Source: Fervidobacterium sp.
GTDB lineage: Bacteria > Thermotogota > Thermotogae > Thermotogales > Fervidobacteriaceae
Assembly: GCA_003526765.1 (NCBI GenBank)
Contig: DPXZ01000077.1
Location: 1 to 7,858, forward strand
Reading direction: 5' to 3'
DNA length: 7,858 nucleotides
The notes under the pieces are model-generated. The model searched no databases. It was not told where the DNA came from and worked only from the letters and a program-made list of their open reading frames with translations. Within the stretch, counting starts at the first letter, position 1; the number at the start of each line of letters is the position of its first letter. Made by a program: the position numbers and the translations under genes. This document shows positions 1-6,379 of the stretch, one piece after another.

Positions 1-33
1 TTGCTGAGTGGTACGGGAATAAGAAGAGATGGA

Positions 34-39
34 GAGGAG
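34..39 (+). promoter_or_regulatory. Shine-Dalgarno site deciding the start of the binding-protein gene
   Basis: GAGGAG sits 8 bases before the ATG at 48, an ideal spacing. The longer reading frame could start at a GTG at 39, but that codon begins inside this site, so the ATG at 48 is preferred. Confidence 0.75.
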
Positions 40-47
40 TGGTAAGA

Positions 48-1310
48 ATGAAAAGGACAGTTATTGCGATTTTAAGTATGCTTATTTTGATAGGATCTTC
101 GTTAATGCTGTTTGCTGAAACAAAAACAATCACCATATGGGCTTGGGATCCGAATTTTAACATAGCGATAATGCAAGAAGCTGCGGCAAGATACCAGAAA
201 ATAAATCCAAATGTAGAATTTGACATCGTAAGTATGGCAAAGGCTGATGTCGAACAAAAGCTCAACACTATATTAGCTTCCGGTGTAAAGACTGCACTTC
301 CTGAAATAGTGCTGATCGAAGATTACAATGCCCAGAAGTATTTGCAATCCTATCCAGGTTCATTTGCAGACCTCACGAAACAGTTCAATTATTCGGAATT
401 TGCACCTTACAAAGTAAAACTCATGACACTAAACAACAAAGTCTATGGTGTACCATTTGATTCAGGAGTTACTGGTTGGTTTTATAGAAGAGATTATTTG
501 GAGCAGGCAGGTTTCAAGGCATCAGACCTTGAGAATATTACTTGGGACAGATTCATTGAGATCGGTAAAGTAGTCAAAGCGAAAACAGGTAAATATATGA
601 TAGCTGCTGATCCATACGACGGTGGCTTAATGCGAACATTACTTCAATCGGCAGGTACATGGTATTTCGATAGCAACGGAAAGCCATACATTGCAAACAA
701 CCCTGTACTTAAAGAAGCAGTAAAGCTTTACAAGGAGATACGAGATTCCGGTATTGCCAAGGAAGTTTCCGGATGGAATGAATGGGTTGGCTCGTTCAAT
801 AATGGAGATTCAGCTTCTGTTGTTACGGGAGTCTGGATTGTTGGCTCTATAAAGGCAGAAAAGAGTCAGAGTGGAAAATGGGGACTTGCACCAATTCCAA
901 GAATGAACATTAAAGGTGCAGTAAATGCATCTAACCTCGGTGGCTCAAGCTGGTATGTGCTTCAAAACAGCAAGAATAAAGATGTTGCAATAGATTTCTT
1001 GAAGAAGATCTATGCACGTGATTCAAGCTTCTATCAGAAAATACTTGTTGACAGAGGAGCAGTTGGCACTTGGTTGCCAGCACAAAACGGATCTGCATAC
1101 AAAGCTAAGGATCCATTCTTTGGAAATCAGTCAATATACACCTTATTCTCAGATTGGATGAAGAAGATTCCAAGTGTTGATTATGGAATGTTCACTTACG
1201 AAGCAGATGCTGCAATCATGGCTGTAATGCCGGATGTATACAGTGGTAAGATTTCTATTGACGAAGCTTTGAAGAGAGCTGAAGAACAATTTATAAATAG
1301 CACTAAGTAA
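48..1310 (+). CDS. sugar ABC transporter substrate-binding protein (CUT1 type)
   Basis: Predicted secreted solute-binding protein of 420 residues, usual for family 1 sugar-binding proteins, which capture a sugar outside the membrane and deliver it to the permeases. Residues 1-23 form a Sec signal peptide: MKR, a hydrophobic core, then a likely cut after LFA. No lipobox cysteine is seen, so it is probably periplasmic and not a lipoprotein. The mature protein opens with TITIWAWDPNF, typical of the family, and has family-like segments KADVEQKLNTILASG, LPEIVLIEDYNAQKY and KVYGVPFDSGVTGWFYR. The wording recalls LacE of the lactose/arabinose branch, but I infer this from memory and the substrate remains open. 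Two permease genes follow after an intrinsic terminator, which would make this protein more abundant than the permeases. The start is the ATG with a well-spaced ribosome site. The operon promoter is not in the window. Confidence 0.9.
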   Translation: MKRTVIAILSMLILIGSSLMLFAETKTITIWAWDPNFNIAIMQEAAARYQKINPNVEFDIVSMAKADVEQKLNTILASGVKTALPEIVLIEDYNAQKYLQSYPGSFADLTKQFNYSEFAPYKVKLMTLNNKVYGVPFDSGVTGWFYRRDYLEQAGFKASDLENITWDRFIEIGKVVKAKTGKYMIAADPYDGGLMRTLLQSAGTWYFDSNGKPYIANNPVLKEAVKLYKEIRDSGIAKEVSGWNEWVGSFNNGDSASVVTGVWIVGSIKAEKSQSGKWGLAPIPRMNIKGAVNASNLGGSSWYVLQNSKNKDVAIDFLKKIYARDSSFYQKILVDRGAVGTWLPAQNGSAYKAKDPFFGNQSIYTLFSDWMKKIPSVDYGMFTYEADAAIMAVMPDVYSGKISIDEALKRAEEQFINSTK

Positions 1311-1323
1311 AACAATGTTTCTT

Positions 1324-1357
1324 AGCCGGAAAGGCAACTGTGTCTTTCCGGCTTTTT
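1324..1357 (+). terminator. intrinsic terminator between binding protein and permease genes
   Basis: A perfect 10-bp stem (AGCCGGAAAG at 1324-1333 with CTTTCCGGCT at 1344-1353) encloses a 10-base loop. The 3' arm runs directly into four further T residues. It begins 14 bases after the binding-protein stop codon. Because it lies inside an evident operon, it probably acts as a partial terminator or as a 3' stabiliser of the binding-protein message. Confidence 0.85.
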
Positions 1358-1378
1358 AGTTTCTTTTATTTCGATGGT

Positions 1379-1389
1379 AAGGAGGAAGG
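1379..1389 (+). promoter_or_regulatory. Shine-Dalgarno site deciding the start of the first permease gene
   Basis: AAGGAGGAAGG includes a full GGAGG at 1381-1385, 9 bases before the ATG at 1395. An upstream in-frame ATG at 1374 has no ribosome site and would translate through this one, so 1395 is chosen. Confidence 0.75.
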
Positions 1390-1394
1390 ATTGT

Positions 1395-2309
1395 ATGTCT
1401 AGACAGCACAAAAAGATAGGGATAGAAAGAGCTTGGAATCGATGGGGCTGGATATTTATAAGTTTGATACTTATTGGTATTGCGGTCTTTATCTTCTACC
1501 CTATAGTATATTCTCTATATCTCTCAACTTTCTCAACGAGGGGATTCTTAAAGACTTTCGTTGGCTTTGGTAATTACATACGCTTATTACAAGATAGTTA
1601 CTTCATTCTTGCCCTCAAGAATGTACTTATTATTTTAGTAGTGCAAGTTACAATAATGCTCTTTCTATCACTTATATTTGCCACACTTTTGAATGACCCA
1701 AAGTTGAAGTTCAAGGGTATATACAGAACTGCTCTTTTTCTACCGGCAGTAACATCTCTCGTAGCCTACACCATTCTTTTTAGGATGATGTTTAGTAATG
1801 AAGGACTTGTTAATAATCTTTTGATGGCTATAGGGATAATCAAAGAGCCAATTAGGTGGTTACTAGACCCATTTTGGGCAAAGGTTACGCTGATTATCGC
1901 ATTAACTTGGAGATGGACAGGTTACAACATGATGTTCTATCTTGCCGGTCTTCAGAATATCCCAGCGGAAATATATGAAGCTGCGGAAATTGATGGGGCG
2001 ACGAAAACCACTCAGTTTTTCAAGATAACAGTTCCTCTTTTAAGGCCTATAATACTCTTCACAACTATAACTTCTACGATAGGCACGCTACAGCTTTTCG
2101 ATGAGCCAATGAATCTTGCTGCCGGTGTTGTCACCGGTTCAAGTGTCGGGCCTGGAAACTCATTACTGACACCGTCTGTCTATATATACAATGTTTGTTT
2201 CAAGTACTCACCGAATTTCGGATACGCATCGGCAATCTCATACGTCATAGTCATGATAGCTGCAGTCTTAGCCTTCATACAATTCAAGGTGGCGGGTGAG
2301 CAAAAATGA
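1395..2309 (+). CDS. sugar ABC transporter permease, MalF/LacF-like
   Basis: Integral membrane permease of 304 residues, one half of the translocation channel of a CUT1 sugar importer. Hydrophobic segments lie at roughly residues 18-44, 70-99, 111-135, 162-186, 217-236 and 276-298, fitting the six-helix form. The cytoplasmic EAA loop that docks onto the ATPase is clear at 195-214 (EAAEIDGA, then I-x-x-P at 211-214). RTALFLPAV near residue 111 and the FGYASA segment near 275 are also family-typical. The length is that of the short LacF/AraP-type permeases, without the large periplasmic domain of E. coli MalF. The stop codon overlaps the next permease start by 4 bases (ATGA), indicating translational coupling. 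The ATG at 1395 is preferred over one at 1374 because the ribosome site lies between them. The substrate is presumably that of the upstream binding protein. Confidence 0.9.
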   Translation: MSRQHKKIGIERAWNRWGWIFISLILIGIAVFIFYPIVYSLYLSTFSTRGFLKTFVGFGNYIRLLQDSYFILALKNVLIILVVQVTIMLFLSLIFATLLNDPKLKFKGIYRTALFLPAVTSLVAYTILFRMMFSNEGLVNNLLMAIGIIKEPIRWLLDPFWAKVTLIIALTWRWTGYNMMFYLAGLQNIPAEIYEAAEIDGATKTTQFFKITVPLLRPIILFTTITSTIGTLQLFDEPMNLAAGVVTGSSVGPGNSLLTPSVYIYNVCFKYSPNFGYASAISYVIVMIAAVLAFIQFKVAGEQK

Positions 2310-3118
2310 GTAGAAAATTGAGATATACATTCATATATATCTTCCTTACAATTTCAGCTTTCATATCTGTCTTTCCATTTTTCTGGATGATAGTAGGCAG
2401 TACGAATACATCTGTTGATGTAATTAAAGGAAAACTTACTTTTGGGAATCAACTGACGGCAAATTTAAAGAGCTTGTGGGATAATTACAATTTGGGCGGA
2501 GTACTGCTCAACTCAATAAAGATTTCAATCTTAGTTGTGGTTTTTTCTTTGATCGTTTCGTCGATGGCCGGTTACGGATTTGAAATGTATTCTTCTAAAG
2601 CTAGGAACAGAATCTACTCAATGATTCTAATCACTTTGATGATTCCATTCGCGGCACTCATGGTTCCTCTATTCAGGTTGATGAACTTCTTGAACTTGAT
2701 AGACTCGCACTGGGGTGTTATTCTCCCGATGATTCCATCAGTTTTCCTTGTCTTTTTCTTTAGGCAAAACTTTAGCCAGTATCCAAAGGAAATAATCATG
2801 GCGGCAAGAGTTGATGGTGCAAATGAGCTCAGAATATTTTTCTCGATAGTCCTCCCATCGATGAGGTCAACGTATGCAGCTGCTGGTATATATGCATTCA
2901 TGACAAGCTGGAACGCATATCTCTGGCCGCTTGTAATAATTCAGAGTGAGCAAAACAAGACAGTTGTGCTGATGATATCGAACCTTGCTTCTGGCTATAC
3001 ACCAGATTTTGGAGTCGTGATGATGGCAGTAGTCATCGCCACATTACCTATGCTTGTTGTTTTCTTCTCATTGCAAAGGTATTTTGTGCAAGGTGTACTT
3101 GGTTCAGTCAAGCAATAA
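2306..3118 (+). CDS. sugar ABC transporter permease, MalG/LacG-like
   Basis: Second membrane subunit of the same importer, 270 residues, normal for the MalG/LacG group. Hydrophobic segments lie near residues 8-30, 66-90, 103-128, 136-153, 186-212 and 235-258. The ATPase-docking EAA loop is at 165-184 (MAARVDGA, then I-x-LP at 181-184), with Met in place of the usual Glu at its first position. SWNAYLWPL at 201-209 and the C-terminal QRYFVQGVLGSVK at 257-269 are hallmarks of the MalG family. The start overlaps the preceding stop codon, with a GGGTGAG ribosome site 5 bases upstream. No ATPase gene follows: the next gene is on the other strand. The complex probably uses a multi-purpose MsmK-like ATPase from elsewhere, as many Gram-positive and Thermotogales sugar operons do. 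Confidence 0.9.
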   Translation: MSRKLRYTFIYIFLTISAFISVFPFFWMIVGSTNTSVDVIKGKLTFGNQLTANLKSLWDNYNLGGVLLNSIKISILVVVFSLIVSSMAGYGFEMYSSKARNRIYSMILITLMIPFAALMVPLFRLMNFLNLIDSHWGVILPMIPSVFLVFFFRQNFSQYPKEIIMAARVDGANELRIFFSIVLPSMRSTYAAAGIYAFMTSWNAYLWPLVIIQSEQNKTVVLMISNLASGYTPDFGVVMMAVVIATLPMLVVFFSLQRYFVQGVLGSVKQ

Positions 3119-3202
3119 ATGAGCTTTAAAGGTGTTTGCTGGCAAACGATTGTTGTTGAATAATCCTACTCTTAGTACTCGCGGTATTATATATTGGGAA
3201 AG

Positions 3203-3238
3203 AAAAAGGGGCCCAGTCAAATCGGACCCCAATTTTTT
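3203..3238. terminator. bidirectional intrinsic terminator between convergent genes
   Basis: Arms 3208-3214 and 3224-3230 form a 7-bp GC-rich stem with a 9-base loop. Read as + RNA it ends in six T residues (3233-3238) but carries one C-A mismatch. Read as - RNA the same position is a G-U wobble, so all seven pairs form, and the stem is followed by TTTTTCTTT. It serves the dipeptidase gene ending at 3261 and plausibly also the sugar operon. Confidence 0.8.
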
Positions 3239-3260
3239 ACTAACTTGCTTTATTTATGAT

Positions 3261-4658
3261 TCATTCAGTTAGCCATCTATAGATGAGCTTTACGTAAATT
3301 TTTATGAATTTCTTGAACGATTCGAGCGACCAGTTTTCGTTTGGTTCATGCATGTGAGTTTCCTCGCAGGGGAATGTTGCACCGTATGCAACACCGTACG
3401 GTACATTTCTTGCGTACGTTCCGCCACCTATTGCCAATGGTTCTGTGTCGTCTTTCGTCTCTTCTCTGTATATTTCAAGTAGCAGTTTTACCAAATCGCT
3501 ATCTTTCGAAACATAAAGTGGTTTGCTATAACTTGCACGTTCTACTTTGAAGCCTTTCATTGCTTCTTCTATTTGCGATGTAATCATGTCTACGTTGAAG
3601 AATATCGGATGTCTTATGTTTATGACTGCCTTTATCTCTTCACCATCGAGTTTCAATATACCCAAATTACACGTAAGTTCTCTACTCACATCATCGCGTC
3701 CTGAAATGCCCAGTCCAATTCCGTTGTAATCTTTCCCCAACCTCTTGTACAGTGTTCTTATGGTGCAGTTGTTTGGTCCAAGGTCTATCCTCGATAACAA
3801 TTCCAACATACCTGCAGCTGCATTGATTCCAGCCGATGGATGTGCACCATGCGCAGACTTACCAAATGATTTGATTGTCACGTTATCACCATCGACTGCG
3901 CATTCATACTTGCATGCACTCTTGTAATTTGCCACCAAGTACGCTATCTCTTTTGCCTTGTCCGTATGCAAGACTGCTACACATTCTTCTGGTACGACGT
4001 TTGATGCGGTACCTGCCTTCAATTCTATGATCTTGGTTGAGTAGTCATTGCTCAATTTTTTCGATATGACATACGTTACGATTCCCTTTTCAGCAAAGAC
4101 GAGTGGAAAATCGCCGTCTGGTGTAACTGCTGCATCTGGATAAGGTTGCTTTGTAAAGTAATATTTCAAGCAGAGCGAGCCGTTTTCTTCGTTTGTGCCG
4201 AACACCAACCGTACTCTATTTTTCGGATTATCAACTAATTCTGAAGCTATTTTTAACGCATACAATGAACCAATCGCTGGGCCTTTATCGTCCGATACAC
4301 CTCTACCGTACATCTTTCCATCTCGGATAGATAGTTCGTAAGGATGGCTCTCCCACCTACTCAAGTCTCCTTCTGGTACAACGTCCAGATGTGCCAATAT
4401 ATCGTACAACTTTCCACCATTTCCATATTCTACATGTCCTGCATAATTATCCACGTTAACCGTTTCAAAGCCCAATCCTTCGGCAATTTTGAGTGTTTCT
4501 TCGAGCGCCTTAGCAGGTCCCTCACCAAATGGATAACTACCTTTAGTCTCACCCATTACGGAATTAATCTTTACAACCTTGCCAAGCGAGGTTAAGATTT
4601 CGTCGAAGTATTTGTCTACAAGTTCGTTGATCTTTACATCGATACCCTTGTCTTGCAT
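3261..4658 (-). CDS. pepV: PepV/Sapep-type M20 dipeptidase
   Basis: Predicted cytoplasmic metal-dependent dipeptidase of 465 residues, close to the roughly 470 of lactobacillal PepV and staphylococcal Sapep. It would cleave dipeptides from imported or degraded protein into amino acids. The M20 centre is complete: H90 and D92 in LAHLDVVPEGD, bridging D123 in GRGVSDDKGP, E157 (general base) and E158 (ligand) in GTNEENG, D181 in TPDGDFP, and H437 in the C-terminal THMHEPNE. SAHGAHPSAGINA marks the lid domain, whose His helps bind substrate. No signal peptide is seen. In the middle of the active-site set, NEENG replaces the more usual DEETG. The gene stands alone, convergent with the sugar operon and ending 23 bases from the shared terminator. 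A TTG two codons upstream is in frame, but the ATG at 4658 has the better-spaced ribosome site. The gene symbol is by family resemblance. Confidence 0.9.
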   Translation of the reverse strand: MQDKGIDVKINELVDKYFDEILTSLGKVVKINSVMGETKGSYPFGEGPAKALEETLKIAEGLGFETVNVDNYAGHVEYGNGGKLYDILAHLDVVPEGDLSRWESHPYELSIRDGKMYGRGVSDDKGPAIGSLYALKIASELVDNPKNRVRLVFGTNEENGSLCLKYYFTKQPYPDAAVTPDGDFPLVFAEKGIVTYVISKKLSNDYSTKIIELKAGTASNVVPEECVAVLHTDKAKEIAYLVANYKSACKYECAVDGDNVTIKSFGKSAHGAHPSAGINAAAGMLELLSRIDLGPNNCTIRTLYKRLGKDYNGIGLGISGRDDVSRELTCNLGILKLDGEEIKAVINIRHPIFFNVDMITSQIEEAMKGFKVERASYSKPLYVSKDSDLVKLLLEIYREETKDDTEPLAIGGGTYARNVPYGVAYGATFPCEETHMHEPNENWSLESFKKFIKIYVKLIYRWLTE

Positions 4659-4666
4659 CTGCAATT

Positions 4667-4671
4667 CCCCC
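4667..4671 (-). promoter_or_regulatory. ribosome binding site of the dipeptidase gene
   Basis: On the minus strand AAAGGGGGA precedes the gene. The G run ends 8 bases before the ATG at 4658 but only 2 bases before an in-frame TTG at 4664. The spacing therefore favours the ATG. Confidence 0.55.
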
Positions 4672-4748
4672 TTTTTCTTTACATATTTGATGAATTTGAT
4701 GAAGATAGAATAATCAAATAGTTAGTGATATAAAGTGAATTCAACATT

Positions 4749-4757
4749 ATTATACCA
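4749..4757 (-). promoter_or_regulatory. probable extended -10 promoter of the dipeptidase gene
   Basis: Read on the minus strand this is TGGTATAAT: a perfect TATAAT with the TG-n extension that lets sigma-70-type holoenzyme work with a poor -35. No good -35 is found 16-18 bases upstream. A TTGACT is present (4763-4768) but only 8 bases away, too close to serve. Transcription would start near 4742, giving a leader of about 84 bases. Confidence 0.55.
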
Positions 4758-4792
4758 CATATAGTCAATTTATATGTTTGATATTTGGTATT

Positions 4793-4827
4793 ATGTGTTG
4801 ATAAATTCTGATTGATCATTAACACAT
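4793..4827. repeat. inverted repeat, 10-bp arms
   Basis: ATGTGTTGAT (4793-4802) faces ATTAACACAT (4818-4827) across a 15-base spacer. Nine pairs are Watson-Crick and the tenth is a G-T. As + RNA the odd pair is a G-U wobble. It lies just upstream of the probable dipeptidase promoter, where an operator could sit, or it may be the edge of a small mobile element. Its role is unknown. Confidence 0.6.
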
Positions 4828-4905
4828 TGCATATGGAAGTATATGAAAAAAGTGCAGATATTCTTTCAATTTTCTGCCTATTTCTCTACCTGTTGAAATT
4901 GGAAT

Positions 4906-4931
4906 ATTCAAACCTGAAATTCAAACCCGAA
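4906..4931. repeat. tandem 13-bp direct repeat, two copies
   Basis: ATTCAAACCTGAA (4906-4918) is immediately followed by ATTCAAACCCGAA (4919-4931), with one T/C difference. It adjoins the hairpin element that begins at 4939. No function is recognised. Confidence 0.65.
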
Positions 4932-4938
4932 AGATTAA

Positions 4939-4991
4939 GTCGTCTTCCTTCGCACAAGCGTACTCGCTTAGTATGCATCTTTGAAGACAAC
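4939..4991 (-). repeat. long nested hairpin element of unknown role
   Basis: Outer arms 4939-4947 and 4983-4991 are 9 bases each. As - strand RNA all nine positions pair (one U-G wobble), whereas as + RNA one is a C-A mismatch. Inside lies a second stem, 4956-4960 with 4965-4969, with a 4-base loop. The minus-strand preference suggests an RNA structure transcribed with, and about 40 bases beyond, the acetyltransferase gene. No U-tract follows, so it is not a standard terminator. A 3'-UTR structure, small RNA, or palindromic mobile-element remnant are all possible. Confidence 0.5.
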
Positions 4992-5031
4992 AACACAGAG
5001 CGAAATGAGAATAAATATGTAACAACAAAAA

Positions 5032-5511
5032 TTACTTGATCATATTTTTGTATATGCCTGGGTGAGAATTTGGTATTTCAACTGCTCCGACAGTCTTTTT
5101 GTAATATTCTACAGGGCCGGCATCACCGATGATGGCGTACGCATAACCAATGGTGTACATGTCTTTTAGGCAAGCTAATAGTAGTGCGGTTCCGATTCCT
5201 TTACCTCTATATGTAGGATTTACTCCAGTTGGACCAAAGAATCCTTTTGTTGTTGCATCGTAGCATGCAAAACCTATTATTTCGTTATCTTTGGTTGTAT
5301 CTATGGCGATGAAACAGGAGATGGGCCTATTTGAAAAGCTCACGTCTGTCTCACTTGCCCAGTGTTTTCCAAACTGTTCTCTTACCCACTCTACAACGGA
5401 GATTTTTTCGGGACCTATAGGCCTTTTGATCACTATACCATATTTCGATAGTCCTTTTAAAACATCTTCATGTGATGGCAATTCATACAATTTGACAAGC
5501 ATATCAGCCAT
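5032..5511 (-). CDS. GNAT-family N-acetyltransferase
   Basis: Predicted acetyl-CoA-dependent acetyltransferase of 159 residues, a normal length for a single GNAT domain. The acetyl-CoA pyrophosphate-binding motif A is at 97-112, with R102-G-K-G105-I-G107 forming the R-x-x-G-x-G loop. It is preceded by the beta strand 78-85 (IIGFACYD) and followed by 136-144 (YYKKTVGAV), where GNAT enzymes often carry a catalytic or CoA-orienting Tyr. The N-terminal half, residues 1-70, which normally shapes the acceptor site, is not recognisable to me, so the substrate is unknown. The ATG at 5511 is chosen because GGAGGG lies 7 bases upstream. A longer frame beginning at a TTG (5559) would read through that site. 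The gene is last in a probable operon, 59 bases after the TauE/SafE gene. The operon context with metal and anion transporters does not reveal its acceptor. Confidence 0.85.
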   Translation of the reverse strand: MADMLVKLYELPSHEDVLKGLSKYGIVIKRPIGPEKISVVEWVREQFGKHWASETDVSFSNRPISCFIAIDTTKDNEIIGFACYDATTKGFFGPTGVNPTYRGKGIGTALLLACLKDMYTIGYAYAIIGDAGPVEYYKKTVGAVEIPNSHPGIYKNMIK

Positions 5512-5518
5512 ATTCAAT

Positions 5519-5524
5519 CCCTCC
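5519..5524 (-). promoter_or_regulatory. Shine-Dalgarno site deciding the acetyltransferase start
   Basis: GGAGGG on the minus strand is 7 bases before the ATG at 5511. It argues against the 16-residue longer frame that opens at a TTG at 5559. Confidence 0.75.
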
Positions 5525-5570
5525 ACAGTGCTTTCAACAGATGTGAGATGTTCTCTCAAGATGAAAAGAA

Positions 5571-6341
5571 TTAAAACATATCGGTGATTATCTTTATGAA
5601 CAAGAGTACGAGCACAACTAACATCACGGGTTTTATAACTTTCGCCCCTCTCTTTAGTGCAACGCCTGAACCAAGCCAGTTGCCGGCAATTCCAAAGAGT
5701 GCTGCTGGAAGTCCCAGAGAGTAGAAAACTTTCCCCCCTGCAATGAATGTAACGAGTGCACCAATGTTAGATGCCAAATTGACTATCTTTGCTGTTCCAG
5801 AGGCACTGACATGGTCTAACGAGAGTATGGAAACATAGAAGATGATGAGAAATGTTCCAGTACCTGGGCCGAAGAATCCATCGTAGGCACCTATGGCTAA
5901 CCCGATGAGTGCGGAAATGGTTGCTGTTTTAGCATTTCGATACGTCTTTTCTTCTTTCTTCTCTCCATTTCCTTTAGGTCTGCTTATAAATACGATAACT
6001 GCAGCAATCGGTATCAAAAATGTGAGCACAAGCTTCAATACATCGTCCGATAGAAAGAGTGCAAGTTTTGAACCTATGTAAGAACCGATCAATGAGCCCA
6101 CAACTGAAGGTATGCCTATCGAATAGACGATAGTCCTGCCGTGCGCATATCTCAGTGTACTAAATATGGTACCAATCGTCGATGAAAGTTTGTTCGTGCC
6201 AAGTGCATAGTGACTAGGTACACCGATGAAAAGATAAGCAGGGAGTGAGATAAGTCCACCTCCACCTGCTATTGAATCGACAAATCCAGCTAAAAATATC
6301 AGAGGAAAAAGTATTAATTTATCGATAACCGTGAATGTCAA
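5571..6341 (-). CDS. TauE/SafE (DUF81) family membrane transporter
   Basis: Predicted inner-membrane protein of 256 residues, typical for the TauE/SafE family, whose studied members move sulfite, sulfoacetate or other organosulfur anions. The family duplication is visible. The first half has AGFVDSIAGGGGLISLPA at 18-35. The second half has GAYDGFFGPGTGTF at 151-164. Each is followed by an S/A-T-K or GTN/GTAK segment (48-53 and 182-186). Hydrophobic stretches lie near residues 10-40, 72-96, 100-120, 140-171, 185-201, 206-226 and 236-253. A charged cytoplasmic linker (122-137) joins the halves. It starts at a TTG supported by GAGGTG 6 bases upstream; no ATG or GTG is available near the expected family N-terminus. 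It lies 38 bases after the VIT1-family gene, so co-transcription is likely. The substrate cannot be read from the sequence. Confidence 0.87.
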   Translation of the reverse strand: MTFTVIDKLILFPLIFLAGFVDSIAGGGGLISLPAYLFIGVPSHYALGTNKLSSTIGTIFSTLRYAHGRTIVYSIGIPSVVGSLIGSYIGSKLALFLSDDVLKLVLTFLIPIAAVIVFISRPKGNGEKKEEKTYRNAKTATISALIGLAIGAYDGFFGPGTGTFLIIFYVSILSLDHVSASGTAKIVNLASNIGALVTFIAGGKVFYSLGLPAALFGIAGNWLGSGVALKRGAKVIKPVMLVVLVLLFIKIITDMF

Positions 6342-6347
6342 CTATTT

Positions 6348-6353
6348 CACCTC
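6348..6353 (-). promoter_or_regulatory. ribosome site supporting a TTG start
   Basis: GAGGTG (minus strand) lies 6 bases before the TTG at 6341. It supports the unusual start codon of the TauE/SafE-family gene. Confidence 0.65.
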
Positions 6354-6379
6354 TTTATTCCAATTTCTCCGAAAAATTG

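Larger units (their letters stand above)
4659..5031. other. gene-free stretch with inverted and tandem repeats
   Basis: This 373-base gap separates two minus-strand transcription units. It holds the dipeptidase leader and promoter (below about 4760). It also holds a 10-bp inverted repeat at 4793-4802/4818-4827, a tandem 13-bp repeat at 4906-4931, and a 9-bp-arm hairpin spanning 4939-4991 with a smaller hairpin inside. A plus-strand reading frame runs across 4812-5039, but it starts at a TTG with no ribosome site, overlaps the acetyltransferase gene end, and resembles nothing I know, so it is not called. The content does not match a riboswitch or terminator class I recognise. Confidence 0.7.

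Noticed and set aside
1..45. An open frame from the left edge ending in TAA at 43-45, just before the binding-protein start, as if an upstream gene ended here.
   Set aside because: Only 14 codons are visible and they match nothing I recognise. It could equally be non-coding leader.
3341..3927. Several plus-strand frames of 60-69 codons opposite the dipeptidase gene.
   Set aside because: They are shadows of a well-supported M20 gene with a full set of catalytic residues, and none has a domain of its own.
4763..4768. TTGACT on the minus strand as a -35 element for the dipeptidase promoter.
   Set aside because: It is only 8 bases from the TATAAT, far too close. The extended -10 reading fits better.
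4812..5039. A 75-codon plus-strand reading frame in the gene-free stretch.
   Set aside because: It starts at a TTG with no ribosome site, runs through repeats and hairpins, overlaps the convergent acetyltransferase gene end, and shows no known domain.
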